64,000 nucleotides of DNA from Pseudoruegeria sp. HB172150 (GCF_013184805.1 NZ_JAATNG010000004.1:124001-188000), one strand, 5' to 3'. Counted from the first letter of the stretch, positions 1-9,574 are shown. Made by a program: numbers and translations. Notes: generated from the letters alone by a model not told the origin.

Positions 1-1620
1 CTTTGCCAGCGCGTGGCGTGTGCGCTCGTAGAGACAGCTGAGCCAGCCGCACGCGTCGCGGCCCTCGGTGTAATCGTCTTCGCGGCCCAGGGCCCGGGCG
101 AGGCGTGCGAAGATCTCGTAATCGTCCAGGGCTTCGCCCGGCGGTGCCGCCAGTGCCCGCATCGGGACAAGGTTCGGATCGTTGGCCCCCGCACCGATAT
201 CGTCGCGTTCCAGCGTCACGGTGGCAGGCAGAACGATGTCCGCGTGATGCGCCGTTGCGGTGGCCACCGAGTCGTTGACGACAACCGTGTCGGGCCGCGC
301 GAAGGCGCGCGCCAGCCGCGAGAGATCCTGATGGTGGTGGAACGGGTTGCCGCCGGCCCAGTAGACCAGCCGGATATCGGGATAGGTCCGGGTTTCCCCG
401 TCAAAGGAATAGGAATCGCCCGGGGACAGCAGCATGTCGGCGATCCGCGCGACCGGGATGAAATCCGACACTCGGTTGCGGCCCTGCGGAAGCGTCGGCA
501 GCGGCACCGCGAGCGGCGGTTTGCCGACATTGCCGATGGAGCCGAGCCCGAAGGTCACGCCGCCGCCGGGCAGCCCGATGTATCCCAGCATCGCGGCCAG
601 CGTGATGCCCATCCAGATCGGCTGTTCGCCGTGGCGGGACCGCTGCAGCGAATAGCTGAGGGTGATCATGGTGCGCGTCGCCGCCATCCGCTCGGCCAGC
701 TTGGTGATCGTGTCCACCGGGATGCCGCAGATTTCCGCCGCCCACGCGGGGGTCTTCGGAATGCCGTCTGAGTGTCCGAGGAGGTATTGTTCGAATTCCG
801 GGTAGCCGGTGGTGTAGCGGTCGAGGAAGTCGCGATCGTGCAGGCCCCTGTCGACGAGGTGATAGGCGAGGCCCAGCATAAGCGCGGTGTCGGTGCCGGG
901 GGCCACCGGCAGCCATTCGGCATCTGCTTCGACAGGCAGGTCGTCTCGAATGGGCGAGGCCAAGACGAATCCCGCACCGCGCTCCGCCGCGCGGGCGATG
1001 GCGCCGCGGGCGACGTGGCGGCTGTTGCCGCCGCCGGAGATGGCGGCGTTGCGCACCGGGAGACCGCCGAAGCAGACGACGAGGCCGGACTGTTCGGCCA
1101 GCCCCGCCCAGCTGTCCATGCTGCGCGTAAAATGATGCAATGCCCCGATGATATGCGGCAGCAGGACCTCGGCGGCGCCGTTGGAATAGGTGGTGCGCGA
1201 GGCGACGTAGCCGCCCATCACGGTATTCATGAAGCGGTGGACATGCCCCTGCGCGTGGTGAAATCGCCCGGCGCTGGACCAGCCGTAGGACCCTGCGAAG
1301 ATCGCTTTCGGCCCGTGGCGGTCGCCGATGCGGCGCAGCTCGTCCGACAGCAGCCGGATCGCCTCGGGCCAGTCGACCGGCACGAAAACGTCACGGCCGC
1401 GCCGGTCGTCGGGACCGGGGCCGTCCTCCAGCCAGCCGCGGCGGATCATCGGGCGGGTCAGGCGGGCAGGATGCGACAGCACGTTGGCGAAGTTGTCGAT
1501 GATCCGAGAGGGGTCGGGATCGTCTGGGCTATGGCGCAACTCGACCGTTCCGCCGGATAGGCGGGCGGAGAAGGAACCCCAATGCGAGGAATGCGGGAGG
1601 AATCTTTGCGGTGCGGTCAC
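1..1620 (-). CDS. Molybdopterin-dependent S/N-oxide reductase (BisC/TorA type), C-terminus cut by window edge
   Basis: The frame is open from a GTG at 1620 to the window edge, giving the first 540 residues of a protein whose family usually has about 770. The N-terminus carries the family pattern HSSHWG followed by DPDPSRII and PMIRRGWL. About residue 115 is GSYGWSSAGRFHH, where a serine is the expected molybdenum ligand in the DMSO reductase family. There is no twin-arginine signal peptide, so a cytoplasmic enzyme like biotin sulfoxide reductase is more likely than periplasmic TorA or DmsA. It should reduce S- or N-oxides with a bis-MGD cofactor. A GGAAAG about 6 nt upstream supports the GTG start. 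The substrate cannot be told from the sequence. Confidence 0.88.
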   Translation of the reverse strand, partial: MTAPQRFLPHSSHWGSFSARLSGGTVELRHSPDDPDPSRIIDNFANVLSHPARLTRPMIRRGWLEDGPGPDDRRGRDVFVPVDWPEAIRLLSDELRRIGDRHGPKAIFAGSYGWSSAGRFHHAQGHVHRFMNTVMGGYVASRTTYSNGAAEVLLPHIIGALHHFTRSMDSWAGLAEQSGLVVCFGGLPVRNAAISGGGNSRHVARGAIARAAERGAGFVLASPIRDDLPVEADAEWLPVAPGTDTALMLGLAYHLVDRGLHDRDFLDRYTTGYPEFEQYLLGHSDGIPKTPAWAAEICGIPVDTITKLAERMAATRTMITLSYSLQRSRHGEQPIWMGITLAAMLGYIGLPGGGVTFGLGSIGNVGKPPLAVPLPTLPQGRNRVSDFIPVARIADMLLSPGDSYSFDGETRTYPDIRLVYWAGGNPFHHHQDLSRLARAFARPDTVVVNDSVATATAHHADIVLPATVTLERDDIGAGANDPNLVPMRALAAPPGEALDDYEIFARLARALGREDDYTEGRDACGWLSCLYERTRHALAK

Positions 1621-1848
1621 TGTGCTCTTTCCGATATGCCGACCCGCGCCAGGGGACAGAGGGCGGAACGACCTTTCCACATTGTGCCGCGCCGCGCGGG
1701 CGGATGCCAGCGGATGAGCGTGGGATGTTCTGGTTTCTCTGCGGCCCGCAAAGGACTTGCGCGCGAGTGATTAATTCAACGCCGCCAATGCGTTCCCTTC
1801 GCGCCCGCCGGAACGAGATCGGGATTGTAAATCAGGCTGAAACCGCCG

Positions 1849-1876
1849 CTCCCGGAAGGCTTGCCTGCCCCGGGAG
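1849..1876 (-). terminator. Hairpin just downstream of tRNA-Thr
   Basis: CTCCCGG and CCGGGAG can pair around a 14-nt loop, directly after the CCA end of tRNA-Thr on the minus strand. No T-run follows, so this is a plausible but unproven 3' processing or termination structure. Confidence 0.4.
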
Positions 1877-1879
1877 GGC

Positions 1880-1955
1880 TGGTGCCGGTGATAGGACTCG
1901 AACCTACGACCCCATCATTACGAATGACGTGCTCTACCAGCTGAGCTACACCGGC
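1880..1955 (-). tRNA. tRNA-Thr (anticodon CGT)
   Basis: Read on the minus strand, the cloverleaf is complete: acceptor GCCGGTG pairs with CACCGGC, the D-stem is GCTC/GAGC, the anticodon stem CGTCA/TGATG encloses loop TTCGTAA with anticodon CGT (decodes ACG), and the T-loop is TTCGAGT. The CCA end is encoded (1882-1880). It lies about 50 bp downstream of hemY on the same strand. Confidence 0.97.
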
Positions 1956-2004
1956 CATTGGCGGGCCGTTTAGCACCCGCCGTGGCCAGAGGGTAGCCCC
2001 AAAA

Positions 2005-3576
2005 TCACGGTTTTTTCGCGTCCGTCTCCTCTACGGTTTCCGCTTCGGCGATCTCGTAATCGGCGGGCGGGGCATGGGGTTCTTCGTCCGGCGCGGCGTC
2101 GGGTTTGGGCGTGGCGGCCTTCGGGGCGGGCGCGGGTTCCGGCATCGGCGCCGCCTGCGTCTCCACCGGGGCGGGCACGGGGTCGGGCTCGGGCTTTTTC
2201 GGTTCGCCGACAATCATCGGCAGCATGCCGGTGGCGCCGGGCATCGCAACCTCGCCCTCGGCCGGGACGCGCCAGGACAGCGTGTCGAAGCCGGAACAGT
2301 TGGAGCAGATCGGCGCCCAGTGGGCGTGGATGCTCTGGCAGTTGTCGCAGACCCATTGTGGCCCGCGCGACGCGGTAAGCGCACGGGTCAGGTAGGCGCG
2401 GACGATGGTGTCGTCGGAGCCTTCGCCGCGCTCGATGGCGGCCATGATGGCGAGCGAGCGCGCGGTCGGCTGCGATTGCGCCAGGTCGCCGAGAGCGCGG
2501 CGAGCGGCCGGAAAGTCCTCGGCGGCAATCAGGAGTTCGGCCGCAAGCATCTTCGTTTCCGGGTTTTCCGGGTGCTGTTTCGTCAGCACCGAGAAGCGCT
2601 TCACCCGTTCGGCCGGCGTTTCGTCGGGCGCGATTTCGGCGAAGGCGGCGGCGAGGTCGGGATGCGGCTGCACCTCCCACGCCTTGCGGATGACGCGGGT
2701 TGCGTAGCGGGGTTTGCCCTGCTCGATATAGCCGCGCGCGGCCATGACGGCGGCTGGGATCAGGTCGGGCGACAGGCGGTTCGCTTCGATGGCGGCTTCG
2801 CGCGCCTCGATGCTGCTGTCGGCGCTGAACACCGCCTCGGCCTCGGAGAGGGCCAGCACCGCATCGCGGCGACGGTAGACGTCGCGCGGCAGTGAGCCTT
2901 GCTTGAGCTTGGCGCCCAGCGTGTGGCGGGCGCCCTTCCAGTCGCCGTGCTCCGCCTGCAGGCGCAGCAGGATGTCCTGGGTTTCCTCGTGCCGCGGCTT
3001 CAGGGCATAGGCCTTTTCGGCCAGCTTCATCGCGGTGTCGGTGTCCCCCTCGGCCAGCTTCTGTTTCATGATGCCGCGGATGCCGACAAAGCGGGTGCGG
3101 TCATCGGCCAGCAGCTGCTTGTAGGTCGCTTCCGCCTTGGCGCGGTCGCCCTCGATCTCGGCGGCCTGCGCGATCAGCAGGTTCGTCAATTCGGGCCGGT
3201 TGAGGTACTTGTCCGCTTTCTGCGCCTTGGTCATGGCCAGCCGCCCCTCGCCCGAGGCCAGCGCCATCATGCCGTCAGCCAGGGCCTGGAAGCCCTTGCG
3301 CTCGCGGTTGCGGGCGAAGTAGCGGGAGATCGCGGTTTCGTCGCCATTCAGGAAGCGGAAGATCGCGACCAGCAGGCCGACGAGCTTCAGGAACAGCCAG
3401 ACCGCCAGTACCAGCAGGATCAGGGCGATCACCGCCTGCAGCGGGCCGAGCACGAATTCGGTATAGCCAATCGCGATGCGTATGCTGCCGTCGGTTTCCA
3501 GCAGGTAGGCCGCACCATAGGTGGCCGCCGCGATGAGGGCGACGAACAGGATGACCTTTATCAAAGACCAGAGCAT
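2005..3576 (-). CDS. hemY: HemY-like inner-membrane TPR protein with C-terminal zinc-ribbon-like motif
   Basis: 523 residues. Two hydrophobic segments (about 4-27 and 43-72) precede a long helical region with tetratricopeptide-like repeats, the layout of the HemY N-terminal family. C410-X2-C413 and C424-X2-C427 form a rubredoxin/zinc-ribbon-like pair resembling the metal site at the C-terminus of LapB/YciM. A Pro/Ala/acidic tail follows. The role in haem synthesis is inferred from family and location; no catalytic residues are visible, and this is not the protoporphyrinogen oxidase also called HemY. It lies 10 bp downstream of the Mic60-like gene. A GAGGA upstream supports the ATG at 3576. 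Confidence 0.88.
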   Translation of the reverse strand: MLWSLIKVILFVALIAAATYGAAYLLETDGSIRIAIGYTEFVLGPLQAVIALILLVLAVWLFLKLVGLLVAIFRFLNGDETAISRYFARNRERKGFQALADGMMALASGEGRLAMTKAQKADKYLNRPELTNLLIAQAAEIEGDRAKAEATYKQLLADDRTRFVGIRGIMKQKLAEGDTDTAMKLAEKAYALKPRHEETQDILLRLQAEHGDWKGARHTLGAKLKQGSLPRDVYRRRDAVLALSEAEAVFSADSSIEAREAAIEANRLSPDLIPAAVMAARGYIEQGKPRYATRVIRKAWEVQPHPDLAAAFAEIAPDETPAERVKRFSVLTKQHPENPETKMLAAELLIAAEDFPAARRALGDLAQSQPTARSLAIMAAIERGEGSDDTIVRAYLTRALTASRGPQWVCDNCQSIHAHWAPICSNCSGFDTLSWRVPAEGEVAMPGATGMLPMIVGEPKKPEPDPVPAPVETQAAPMPEPAPAPKAATPKPDAAPDEEPHAPPADYEIAEAETVEETDAKKP

Positions 3577-3586
3577 GCAGGCGTCC

Positions 3587-5104
3587 TCAATTCTGTTCCA
3601 GTTGCGCAGCGAGATTGTCGGCAGCGGCGAGGGCCGTGCGCCGGGACTCGGCCTGCGCCGCCCAGTCCGCCAGTGCCTGCCGCCCGACCTCGGGCAGGGC
3701 GTCGATTTCCGTCAGCGCGGTTTCAAGGTCGCCGCGGGACAGTGCCGCCTCGGCCCGCGACAAGACGGCATCGGGATCGTTGCCGTCACGCGGGGCGAGC
3801 GAGCGGGCGCCAAGCTGGGTGCGCACGAAAGCCTGGAAGGGGCTGATCTCACCCTCGTCCGCGGCAGCTTCGGTCGACAGGGCCAGCGCGCGGCGGGCGT
3901 ATTCGGGGAAGCTTTCGCGCAGGGCGCCGAGCGTGGGAATGCCGGTCTCGGCGGCATCGGATAAAGGCGCCGGAACATCGGCACCGGAGAGTGTGCCGAC
4001 TTCTTGTAGCGGCTCGGCAAAGGATCCGCCGGAGGCGAGCGCGGCGGTCACCTCGGTCATCGCGGCGCGCGCCTCGGCCAGCTGCGCGGCGCGCTGGGCG
4101 GCGGATTCGGCTTCGGCCGCGGTAGCCCGAACGCTTTCCAGCTCCGCCAGCTTCGCATTCAGCTCTTCCTGCAGCGTGGCAAAGCGGCCATCTAGACCGG
4201 CCTGCAACTCGCTGAACTTTTCGTCATAGGCATCCGAGATCGCCTGCGGCAGTTCTGCCTCGGGGATCTGTTGCACGGCGAGGTCTTGCAGACGCGCATC
4301 GGTGCCGTCGAGACGGTTTGCGAGGGCGGTCAGGGCATCGGATGTCGCCTCGGTCGCGGATCGCTGTTGGTCGAGCGCCTCGGTTACGGCGCTGAGGTCC
4401 GGTTCGGCCTCTTCCAGCGCATCGATCTCGGATTGCGCGGCCTGCAGCGCCTCGCGCGCTTCGGTCAGTTCGGTCTGCAGGGTGTCGACGCGGGCCACCA
4501 GTTCCTTGTCGGTGCCGCCCAGGTCGACGATCCCCTGCTGCTGCACGAGATAGAGGATTCCGGCGCCGACGACTGCGGCGATCACGCCGCCGAGCAGCAT
4601 CGGAAAGAGGCCGGAACCGCCGGACGGCGGCGGCGTGGTCGCGATCTCGGTCGCGGGTGGCGGCGATTCGCTGTGCTGGAAGGTGGCGGTGGGTTCGGAA
4701 TCGGTTGAGGCTTCTTCGCCGGGCGTCGGCGCTGCGCTGTCGTCGGCTGCGGCGAGCGGGGTATCGGTTTCGTCGACCGACGGTTCGCCCGCGATGACAG
4801 CGCCGCCGGTGTCCTCGGGGGTTTCGGAAGTCTCGTCCGGCTTTGGTGCCTCAGGTTCGCCCGCTTCTGCCGCAGTGGCGTCCGTCGACTCCGCGTTCGT
4901 ATCTTCCAAGTCCTTCTTGGGCTCGGACGTGTAGATCGGGGTATCCGTCGTATCGGGGGACGCATCCGTGATGGCTTCGTCGCCGGTTTCCGGATCTGTC
5001 TTATCACCGGCTGGCAGGCTGTCCTCGGCGGGAAGCGGATCGACCGGATTGTCCGGCTTCTCCGTCTCGGCTTCGGTCTTGTCGCTCTTCGGTTTTCTCG
5101 CCAA
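3587..5104 (-). CDS. Mitofilin/Mic60-like inner-membrane protein (COG4223 type)
   Basis: 505 residues from a TTG at 5104 with AAGGGG upstream. Residues 1-160 are Pro/Glu/Asp/Thr-rich and low complexity. Residues 165-188 form one membrane segment. About 198-345 is a charged Ala/Glu/Gln helix consistent with a coiled coil, and the C-terminal ~100 residues look like the conserved mitofilin-type domain. This layout matches alphaproteobacterial Mic60, the bacterial counterpart of the mitochondrial MICOS subunit, which is known to sit in the haem gene cluster, here between hemD and hemY. A role in envelope contacts or membrane shape is inferred from family. The TTG start is the only in-frame start near the ribosome site. 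Confidence 0.8.
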   Translation of the reverse strand: MARKPKSDKTEAETEKPDNPVDPLPAEDSLPAGDKTDPETGDEAITDASPDTTDTPIYTSEPKKDLEDTNAESTDATAAEAGEPEAPKPDETSETPEDTGGAVIAGEPSVDETDTPLAAADDSAAPTPGEEASTDSEPTATFQHSESPPPATEIATTPPPSGGSGLFPMLLGGVIAAVVGAGILYLVQQQGIVDLGGTDKELVARVDTLQTELTEAREALQAAQSEIDALEEAEPDLSAVTEALDQQRSATEATSDALTALANRLDGTDARLQDLAVQQIPEAELPQAISDAYDEKFSELQAGLDGRFATLQEELNAKLAELESVRATAAEAESAAQRAAQLAEARAAMTEVTAALASGGSFAEPLQEVGTLSGADVPAPLSDAAETGIPTLGALRESFPEYARRALALSTEAAADEGEISPFQAFVRTQLGARSLAPRDGNDPDAVLSRAEAALSRGDLETALTEIDALPEVGRQALADWAAQAESRRTALAAADNLAAQLEQN

Positions 5105-5186
5105 GGACTGGACCCCTTAATCGGACTGCGACCGGATTGCCTGTCGCGGGACAACGAGTCAAACCTAGTCCGCTACGGGCACGGCC

Positions 5187-5897
5187 TCAAGCGCGGCGCG
5201 TGCCGTAGGCTTCTGAGAGTTTGCCCAGAATTCCGGCAGCCTCCGGCTTCTCTGCGACAAGGAGCCGCGCCGGAGTGGGGCCGGTCCATGCCTCCGCGAC
5301 CGCCTGGCTGAGCGCGATCAGGGTTAACGGCGCGCTCGCGGATGCGCCAGCATCGCCGAGGATCCGGGCGCTGCGGGGCGAGAAGAGCGGGGCGATGACG
5401 GGGGTGTCGGAGGCGAGCAGGGCCTGCGCCTTTGGGGTCAGCGGTTGCCGTAGCTGCCGGTAGAGTGTGACGTCTTCGATGTCGAAGCCGGCGGCGGTGA
5501 GGCGTTCGCGTACTTCGCCCCGCGTTTCGGCGCCGTGGGCGAAGAGGAGGCGGCCCTGCGGCGCCTCGGCCCGGATCAGGGTGACAAGATCGTCGGCGCT
5601 TCCCCCGGCGGAGATGGCGGTCATCCCTGCGGCATCGGCAGTCGCGGCGGTGCGGTCGCCGACGCAATAGGCAGTGAGCCCGCTGACGTCGGCGGCTTCG
5701 GCGAGGGCGCGTGCGCCGTTCTCGGACGTCAGGATGACTGCGGCGATGGCTTTGAGCGAGACGGCGGCGCCGGTGGGCTCGATCTGCAGTACAGGCGAGA
5801 TGACCACGGGCACCTCTGCTCCGAGCCGCGCGCGCGCTTCGGTGGCGAAGCGTTCGCTCTGCGCCTGTGGGCGGGTCAGCAGAAGGGTCGGTGTCAC
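5187..5897 (-). CDS. hemD: Uroporphyrinogen-III synthase
   Basis: 236 residues from a GTG at 5897. HemD closes hydroxymethylbilane to uroporphyrinogen III, the last shared step before sirohaem, cobalamin and haem branch. Seen here: the N-terminal TPTLLLTRPQAQSERF, the mid-region VILTSENGARAL and the C-terminal FSPRSARIL, all typical of this poorly conserved family. The open frame extends upstream, but the GTG gives the normal length and avoids overlap with the divergent tsaD. The Mic60-like gene follows 82 bp downstream, so hemD, the Mic60 gene and hemY probably form one transcription unit. Confidence 0.88.
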   Translation of the reverse strand: MTPTLLLTRPQAQSERFATEARARLGAEVPVVISPVLQIEPTGAAVSLKAIAAVILTSENGARALAEAADVSGLTAYCVGDRTAATADAAGMTAISAGGSADDLVTLIRAEAPQGRLLFAHGAETRGEVRERLTAAGFDIEDVTLYRQLRQPLTPKAQALLASDTPVIAPLFSPRSARILGDAGASASAPLTLIALSQAVAEAWTGPTPARLLVAEKPEAAGILGKLSEAYGTRRA

Positions 5898-5972
5898 GTT
5901 GCGGCCGCCGGGATTGCCTGAGGATGGGGCGGGTGTTACCTGCCGGAAGAAATCCACGCAATGGGCGGGACC

Positions 5973-7070
5973 ATGGCCGCGACGCTTACGATACTGGGGC
6001 TGGAGAGCAGCTGCGACGATACAGGGGCCGCTGTGGTGCGGCAGCGCGACGATGCCGCGCCCGAGATCCTTGCGAATGTCGTGGCCGGGCAGGGCGACCT
6101 GCACGCGGCTTTCGGCGGCGTCGTGCCCGAGATCGCGGCGCGGGCGCATGTGGAAAAGCTGGACCTCTGTGTGGAGCGTGCGCTGGAGGAAGCCGGGCTG
6201 CGGCTGTCCGACATGGATGCGGTCGCGGTAACGGCGGGACCGGGGCTGATCGGCGGAGTGCTGGCTGGGGTGATGTGCGCCAAGGGGCTGTCCGCCGGGG
6301 CGGGGCTGCCGCTGATCGGGGTGAACCACCTGGCCGGTCACGCGCTGACGCCGCGGCTGACGGACGATCTGGCCTATCCCTACCTGATGCTGCTGGTGTC
6401 CGGCGGGCATTGCCAGTTCCTGACCGTGGGCGGGGCGGAGGATTTCTCGCGCCTTGGCGGCACCATCGACGATGCGCCGGGCGAGGCTTTCGACAAGACG
6501 GCGAAGCTGCTGGGGCTGCCGCAGCCGGGCGGGCCTGCGGTGGAGGCGGAGGCGGAGAAGGGCGATGCGACGCGGTTCGCGTTCCCGCGGCCGCTGCTGG
6601 ACCGGCCGGGATGCGACATGTCCTTTTCCGGGCTGAAGACGGCGCTGTTGCGGGCGCGCGACGCTGTAGTCGTGGAGAAGGCCGGGCTGACGGAACAGGA
6701 CCGCGCAGACCTGTGCGCCGGGTTCCAGCAGGCCGTCTGCGACGTACTGGCGGAGAAGACGCGGCGCGCGCTGGCCGAGTACATGGCAGAGGAACCCGAG
6801 GCGCCGGCGCTGGCTGTCGCGGGCGGTGTCGCCGCGAACAAGGCAATCCGCTCGGCGCTGGAAGCCGTGGCGGAGGAGGCGGGCGTTGCGTTCACCGCGC
6901 CGCCGCTAGCGCTTTGCACCGATAACGCGGCGATGATCGCCTGGGCCGGGATGGAACGCTACCGGCTGGGGCTATTCGACGACCTCGATCTGGCCGCGCA
7001 TCCGCGCTGGCCGCTCGACCAATCCAGCCAGCCGATGCTAGGCAGCGGCAAGCGGGGGGCCAAGGCATGA
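5973..7070 (+). CDS. tsaD: tRNA N6-adenosine threonylcarbamoyltransferase
   Basis: 365 residues from the ATG at 5973; an in-frame ATG at 5961 would add four residues. TsaD transfers the threonylcarbamoyl group to A37 of ANN-decoding tRNAs, working with TsaB and TsaE. The ASKHA-type fold shows [10 protein letters not shown] at the N-terminus, the metal-binding NHLAGHAL near residue 115, and [22 protein letters not shown] and [10 protein letters not shown] further on. It is divergent from hemD and overlaps gpsA by 4 bp (ATGA), so the two are co-translated. Confidence 0.96.
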   Translation: MAATLTILGLESSCDDTGAAVVRQRDDAAPEILANVVAGQGDLHAAFGGVVPEIAARAHVEKLDLCVERALEEAGLRLSDMDAVAVTAGPGLIGGVLAGVMCAKGLSAGAGLPLIGVNHLAGHALTPRLTDDLAYPYLMLLVSGGHCQFLTVGGAEDFSRLGGTIDDAPGEAFDKTAKLLGLPQPGGPAVEAEAEKGDATRFAFPRPLLDRPGCDMSFSGLKTALLRARDAVVVEKAGLTEQDRADLCAGFQQAVCDVLAEKTRRALAEYMAEEPEAPALAVAGGVAANKAIRSALEAVAEEAGVAFTAPPLALCTDNAAMIAWAGMERYRLGLFDDLDLAAHPRWPLDQSSQPMLGSGKRGAKA

Positions 7071-8032
7071 GTGTCGCGGTCTTTGGCGCGGGCGCATTCG
7101 GAACTGCGCTGGCGGTGGCGCTGGCGCGGGACGGGCAGGCAGTGACGCTTTGGGCGCATGACGCCGATCATGTCGCGGCGATGGCCGAGGCGCGGGAGAA
7201 CGCAAAGCGGCTGCCGGGTGTCTCCCTGCCAGCGATGCTGAGTGTGACGGCGGAGGCAGACCGTGCGGCCCGCGCCGACGTGATCCTGATGGCCGTGCCG
7301 ATGCAGACTCTGGCAGGTGTTCTGGAAGCCCATGCCGGGCTGTGGCAGGGCAAGCGCATCCTCGCCTGCTGCAAGGGCGTGGAGCTGGCGACCGGGCGGT
7401 TCCCGTCGCAGGTGATCGGCGATTGCGCAGCGGGCGCGGTGCCTGCGCTGCTGTCCGGCCCCAGCTTTGCCGTGGATATCGCCGCCGGGCTGCCGACCGC
7501 GCTGACCCTTGCCGCCGCTGACGAGGACGAGGCACAGGCGCTGCAGGAGCAGCTGTCGACGCCGGTCCTGCGGCTTTACCGCAGCACGGACATGGCCGGG
7601 GTGGAACTGGGTGGCGCCCTGAAGAACGTGATCGCCATCGCCTGCGGCATGGCGATTGGCGCAGGGCTTGGCGAAAGCGCGCGCGCGGCCCTGATCACGC
7701 GCGGTTACGCCGAGATCCAGCGGCTCGCGGTGACGCGCGGCGCGAAGCCGGAGACTCTGGCCGGGCTGTCTGGCATTGGCGATCTGGTGCTGACCTGCAC
7801 ATCGGAAAAGTCCCGGAACTACGCGTTCGGGTTGCGGCTGGGCCAGGAGGGCCACGCCGAAACGATTGCCACGACCGAGGGTATCGCGACGGCCCGCGCC
7901 GTCACTGCCGTGGCGGGGCGCGAAGGGCTGGAGATGCCGATTACGGCGGCCATCGCCGCGGTGCTCGACGGGAAATGGACGGTGCATCAGGCCGCCGAAG
8001 CACTGATGACGCGGCCGCTGAGATCCGAGTGA
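7067..8032 (+). CDS. gpsA: Glycerol-3-phosphate dehydrogenase [NAD(P)+]
   Basis: 321 residues, normal length. It reduces dihydroxyacetone phosphate to sn-glycerol 3-phosphate for phospholipid synthesis. The Rossmann motif [10 protein letters not shown] is at the N-terminus. [17 protein letters not shown] and the catalytic-lysine region [13 protein letters not shown] are present, as is [12 protein letters not shown]. The start overlaps the tsaD stop. Confidence 0.96.
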   Translation: MSVAVFGAGAFGTALAVALARDGQAVTLWAHDADHVAAMAEARENAKRLPGVSLPAMLSVTAEADRAARADVILMAVPMQTLAGVLEAHAGLWQGKRILACCKGVELATGRFPSQVIGDCAAGAVPALLSGPSFAVDIAAGLPTALTLAAADEDEAQALQEQLSTPVLRLYRSTDMAGVELGGALKNVIAIACGMAIGAGLGESARAALITRGYAEIQRLAVTRGAKPETLAGLSGIGDLVLTCTSEKSRNYAFGLRLGQEGHAETIATTEGIATARAVTAVAGREGLEMPITAAIAAVLDGKWTVHQAAEALMTRPLRSE

Positions 8033-8091
8033 GCTTGTGGCGCGCCGGCGGATTTCCTAGACATTCGGCAACCACAAGAAGGAGCGTCGCC

Positions 8092-8511
8092 ATGGCCTAC
8101 TGGCTGTTCAAGTCTGAACCCTCGACCTGGTCCTGGGACGATCAGGTGGCCAAGGGAGAGGCGGGCGAAGAGTGGGACGGCGTCCGCAACTATCAGGCGC
8201 GTAACCATATGCGCGAGATGAAGCTGGGCGATCTGGGGTTCTTCTACCACTCGCAAAGCGAAAAGGCCGTGGTCGGTATCGTCGAAGTCTGCGCCGAGAT
8301 CCATCCGGACAGCACGACCGATGACGAACGCTGGGAATGCGTGGACATCATGGCGGTGAAGCCGGTCAGAACGCCGGTAACGCTGGCCGAGATCAAGCAG
8401 AACCCGAAGCTTTCCGACATGGTGCTGGCCAACAACACGCGGCTGTCGGTGCAGCCGGTGACCGAGGCCGAATGGAAAGAGGTCTGCGCGATGGCGGGCG
8501 TCGACCCCTGA
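8092..8511 (+). CDS. EVE domain-containing protein
   Basis: 139 residues. MAYWLFKSEPSTWSWD at the start and WDGVRNYQARNHMREM at about 31-46 are hallmarks of the EVE/YTH-like family (formerly DUF55), proposed to bind modified bases in RNA or DNA. VGIVEV and VKPVRTPVTL complete the fold. AAGAAGGAG upstream fixes the ATG at 8092. It lies 59 bp downstream of gpsA on the same strand. The ligand cannot be inferred from sequence. Confidence 0.9.
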   Translation: MAYWLFKSEPSTWSWDDQVAKGEAGEEWDGVRNYQARNHMREMKLGDLGFFYHSQSEKAVVGIVEVCAEIHPDSTTDDERWECVDIMAVKPVRTPVTLAEIKQNPKLSDMVLANNTRLSVQPVTEAEWKEVCAMAGVDP

Positions 8512-8591
8512 GCCATTCCTGTGGCCCGGTGGGAAATCCTGCGGCATAGTTCCCGGCATCGTGGACAGCGCGCAGGACAGGGTACATTGCC

Positions 8592-8975
8592 ATGGACATC
8601 TTTGCCATCATAGGCGCCGCGGCGGCGGCTTGGATTTTTGGCGCGATCTGGTACGGGTTTCTGGGCGCGCGCTGGATGGCGGCCTCTGGCCTGACCGAGG
8701 ATAGCATCGACCGCAAGAACGCGGTCCCCTATGTCGGCAGCTTCGTCTGTGCGCTGCTGGTGTCGACCATGTTCTGGCACGTGCTCAAGACGGCGGAGAT
8801 CGTCGGGATCGGGGAATCGGCACTGACAGGGCTTGGTCTGGGCCTGTTCGTTGCGGCGCCATGGATCGCGACCAACGTGCTGTTCAGCCAGCGCGACAAG
8901 AACCTGATCTGGATGGATTGCGCCTATCCCGCGGGCGGCATGACACTGATGGGCATCGTGCACGCGCTGATCTGA
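8592..8975 (+). CDS. Small membrane protein, DUF1761 type
   Basis: 127 residues with about four hydrophobic segments (1-22, 46-66, 82-100 and the C-terminal 15). The N-terminal IFGAIWYGFLGARWMAASG and the later FVAAPWIATN match the DUF1761 family pattern of short inner-membrane proteins of unknown function. It appears monocistronic, with a hairpin just downstream. Confidence 0.72.
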   Translation: MDIFAIIGAAAAAWIFGAIWYGFLGARWMAASGLTEDSIDRKNAVPYVGSFVCALLVSTMFWHVLKTAEIVGIGESALTGLGLGLFVAAPWIATNVLFSQRDKNLIWMDCAYPAGGMTLMGIVHALI

Positions 8976-9002
8976 TACGCACCTGACATTCTGGCAAAGA
9001 AA

Positions 9003-9032
9003 GGAGGGCCGCGACCCCGGTCGTGACCCTCC
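9003..9032 (+). terminator. Hairpin downstream of the DUF1761 gene
   Basis: GGAGGG pairs with CCCTCC, with an inner GCGACC/GGTCGT stem. No T-run follows, so termination is only plausible. The rest of 8976-9232 holds no gene I can support. Confidence 0.4.
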
Positions 9033-9232
9033 AAACTCCCCACGCGCCTCACGGCCCACCGGGCTCCCCACGCGTTCGGTTTAAGGTCTGACCTTCTGGT
9101 CGAGTTGGATTTACTATGGCCCGATCAAGGCGACCGTGCAAGGAAAGCCTGTCTAAAACTCTTTCTATCGCAACAGGTTAGTCGTAACGGATCGTTAACT
9201 AGCGGATCTGCTGGCGGTAGGCCGTATCCTTG

Positions 9233-9574
9233 TCAGCCGTAGACGGATTCTTTTCCGAACCGCTTCACCAGCATGTAGTAGACAACGGGGCGATACTTGT
9301 TCCGCTCGGACGTCCCGTAGGTCTCGATTACCGCCTGAACGGCATCCATCAGCTCGGGGCCATCGGGCAGGGCCAGTTTCTTGATGAGGAAGTTGTTCTT
9401 CACCGTCTCCAGTTCCGACGGCTGGCTGGCGGTGACGGTGGCGCCGTCGTCATCGTAGATCGAGGGGCCGCAGCCGATTGCGACCTTGGTCAGGAGGTCC
9501 AGATCCGGCGTTACGCCGCATTTGGTGCGCAAATCCTCGGCGTATCGCGTGATCAGGTCGTCTCGTCGGCCCAT
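9233..9574 (-). CDS. DUF2853 family protein
   Basis: 113 residues, the full family length. It begins MGRRDDLITRYAEDL, contains LLTKVAIGCGPSIYDDD and SELETVKNNFLIKKL, and ends with YMLVKRFGKESVYG, patterns I recognise from DUF2853. It is small, soluble and has no catalytic motif that I recognise. AAGGGAATCGG before the ATG gives a ribosome site. Function unknown. Confidence 0.85.
   Translation of the reverse strand: MGRRDDLITRYAEDLRTKCGVTPDLDLLTKVAIGCGPSIYDDDGATVTASQPSELETVKNNFLIKKLALPDGPELMDAVQAVIETYGTSERNKYRPVVYYMLVKRFGKESVYG

Noticed and set aside
13-1560. Two long plus-strand ORFs opposite the start of the window
   Set aside because: They mirror the molybdopterin reductase read on the minus strand, which has clear family motifs; the plus-strand translations have none.
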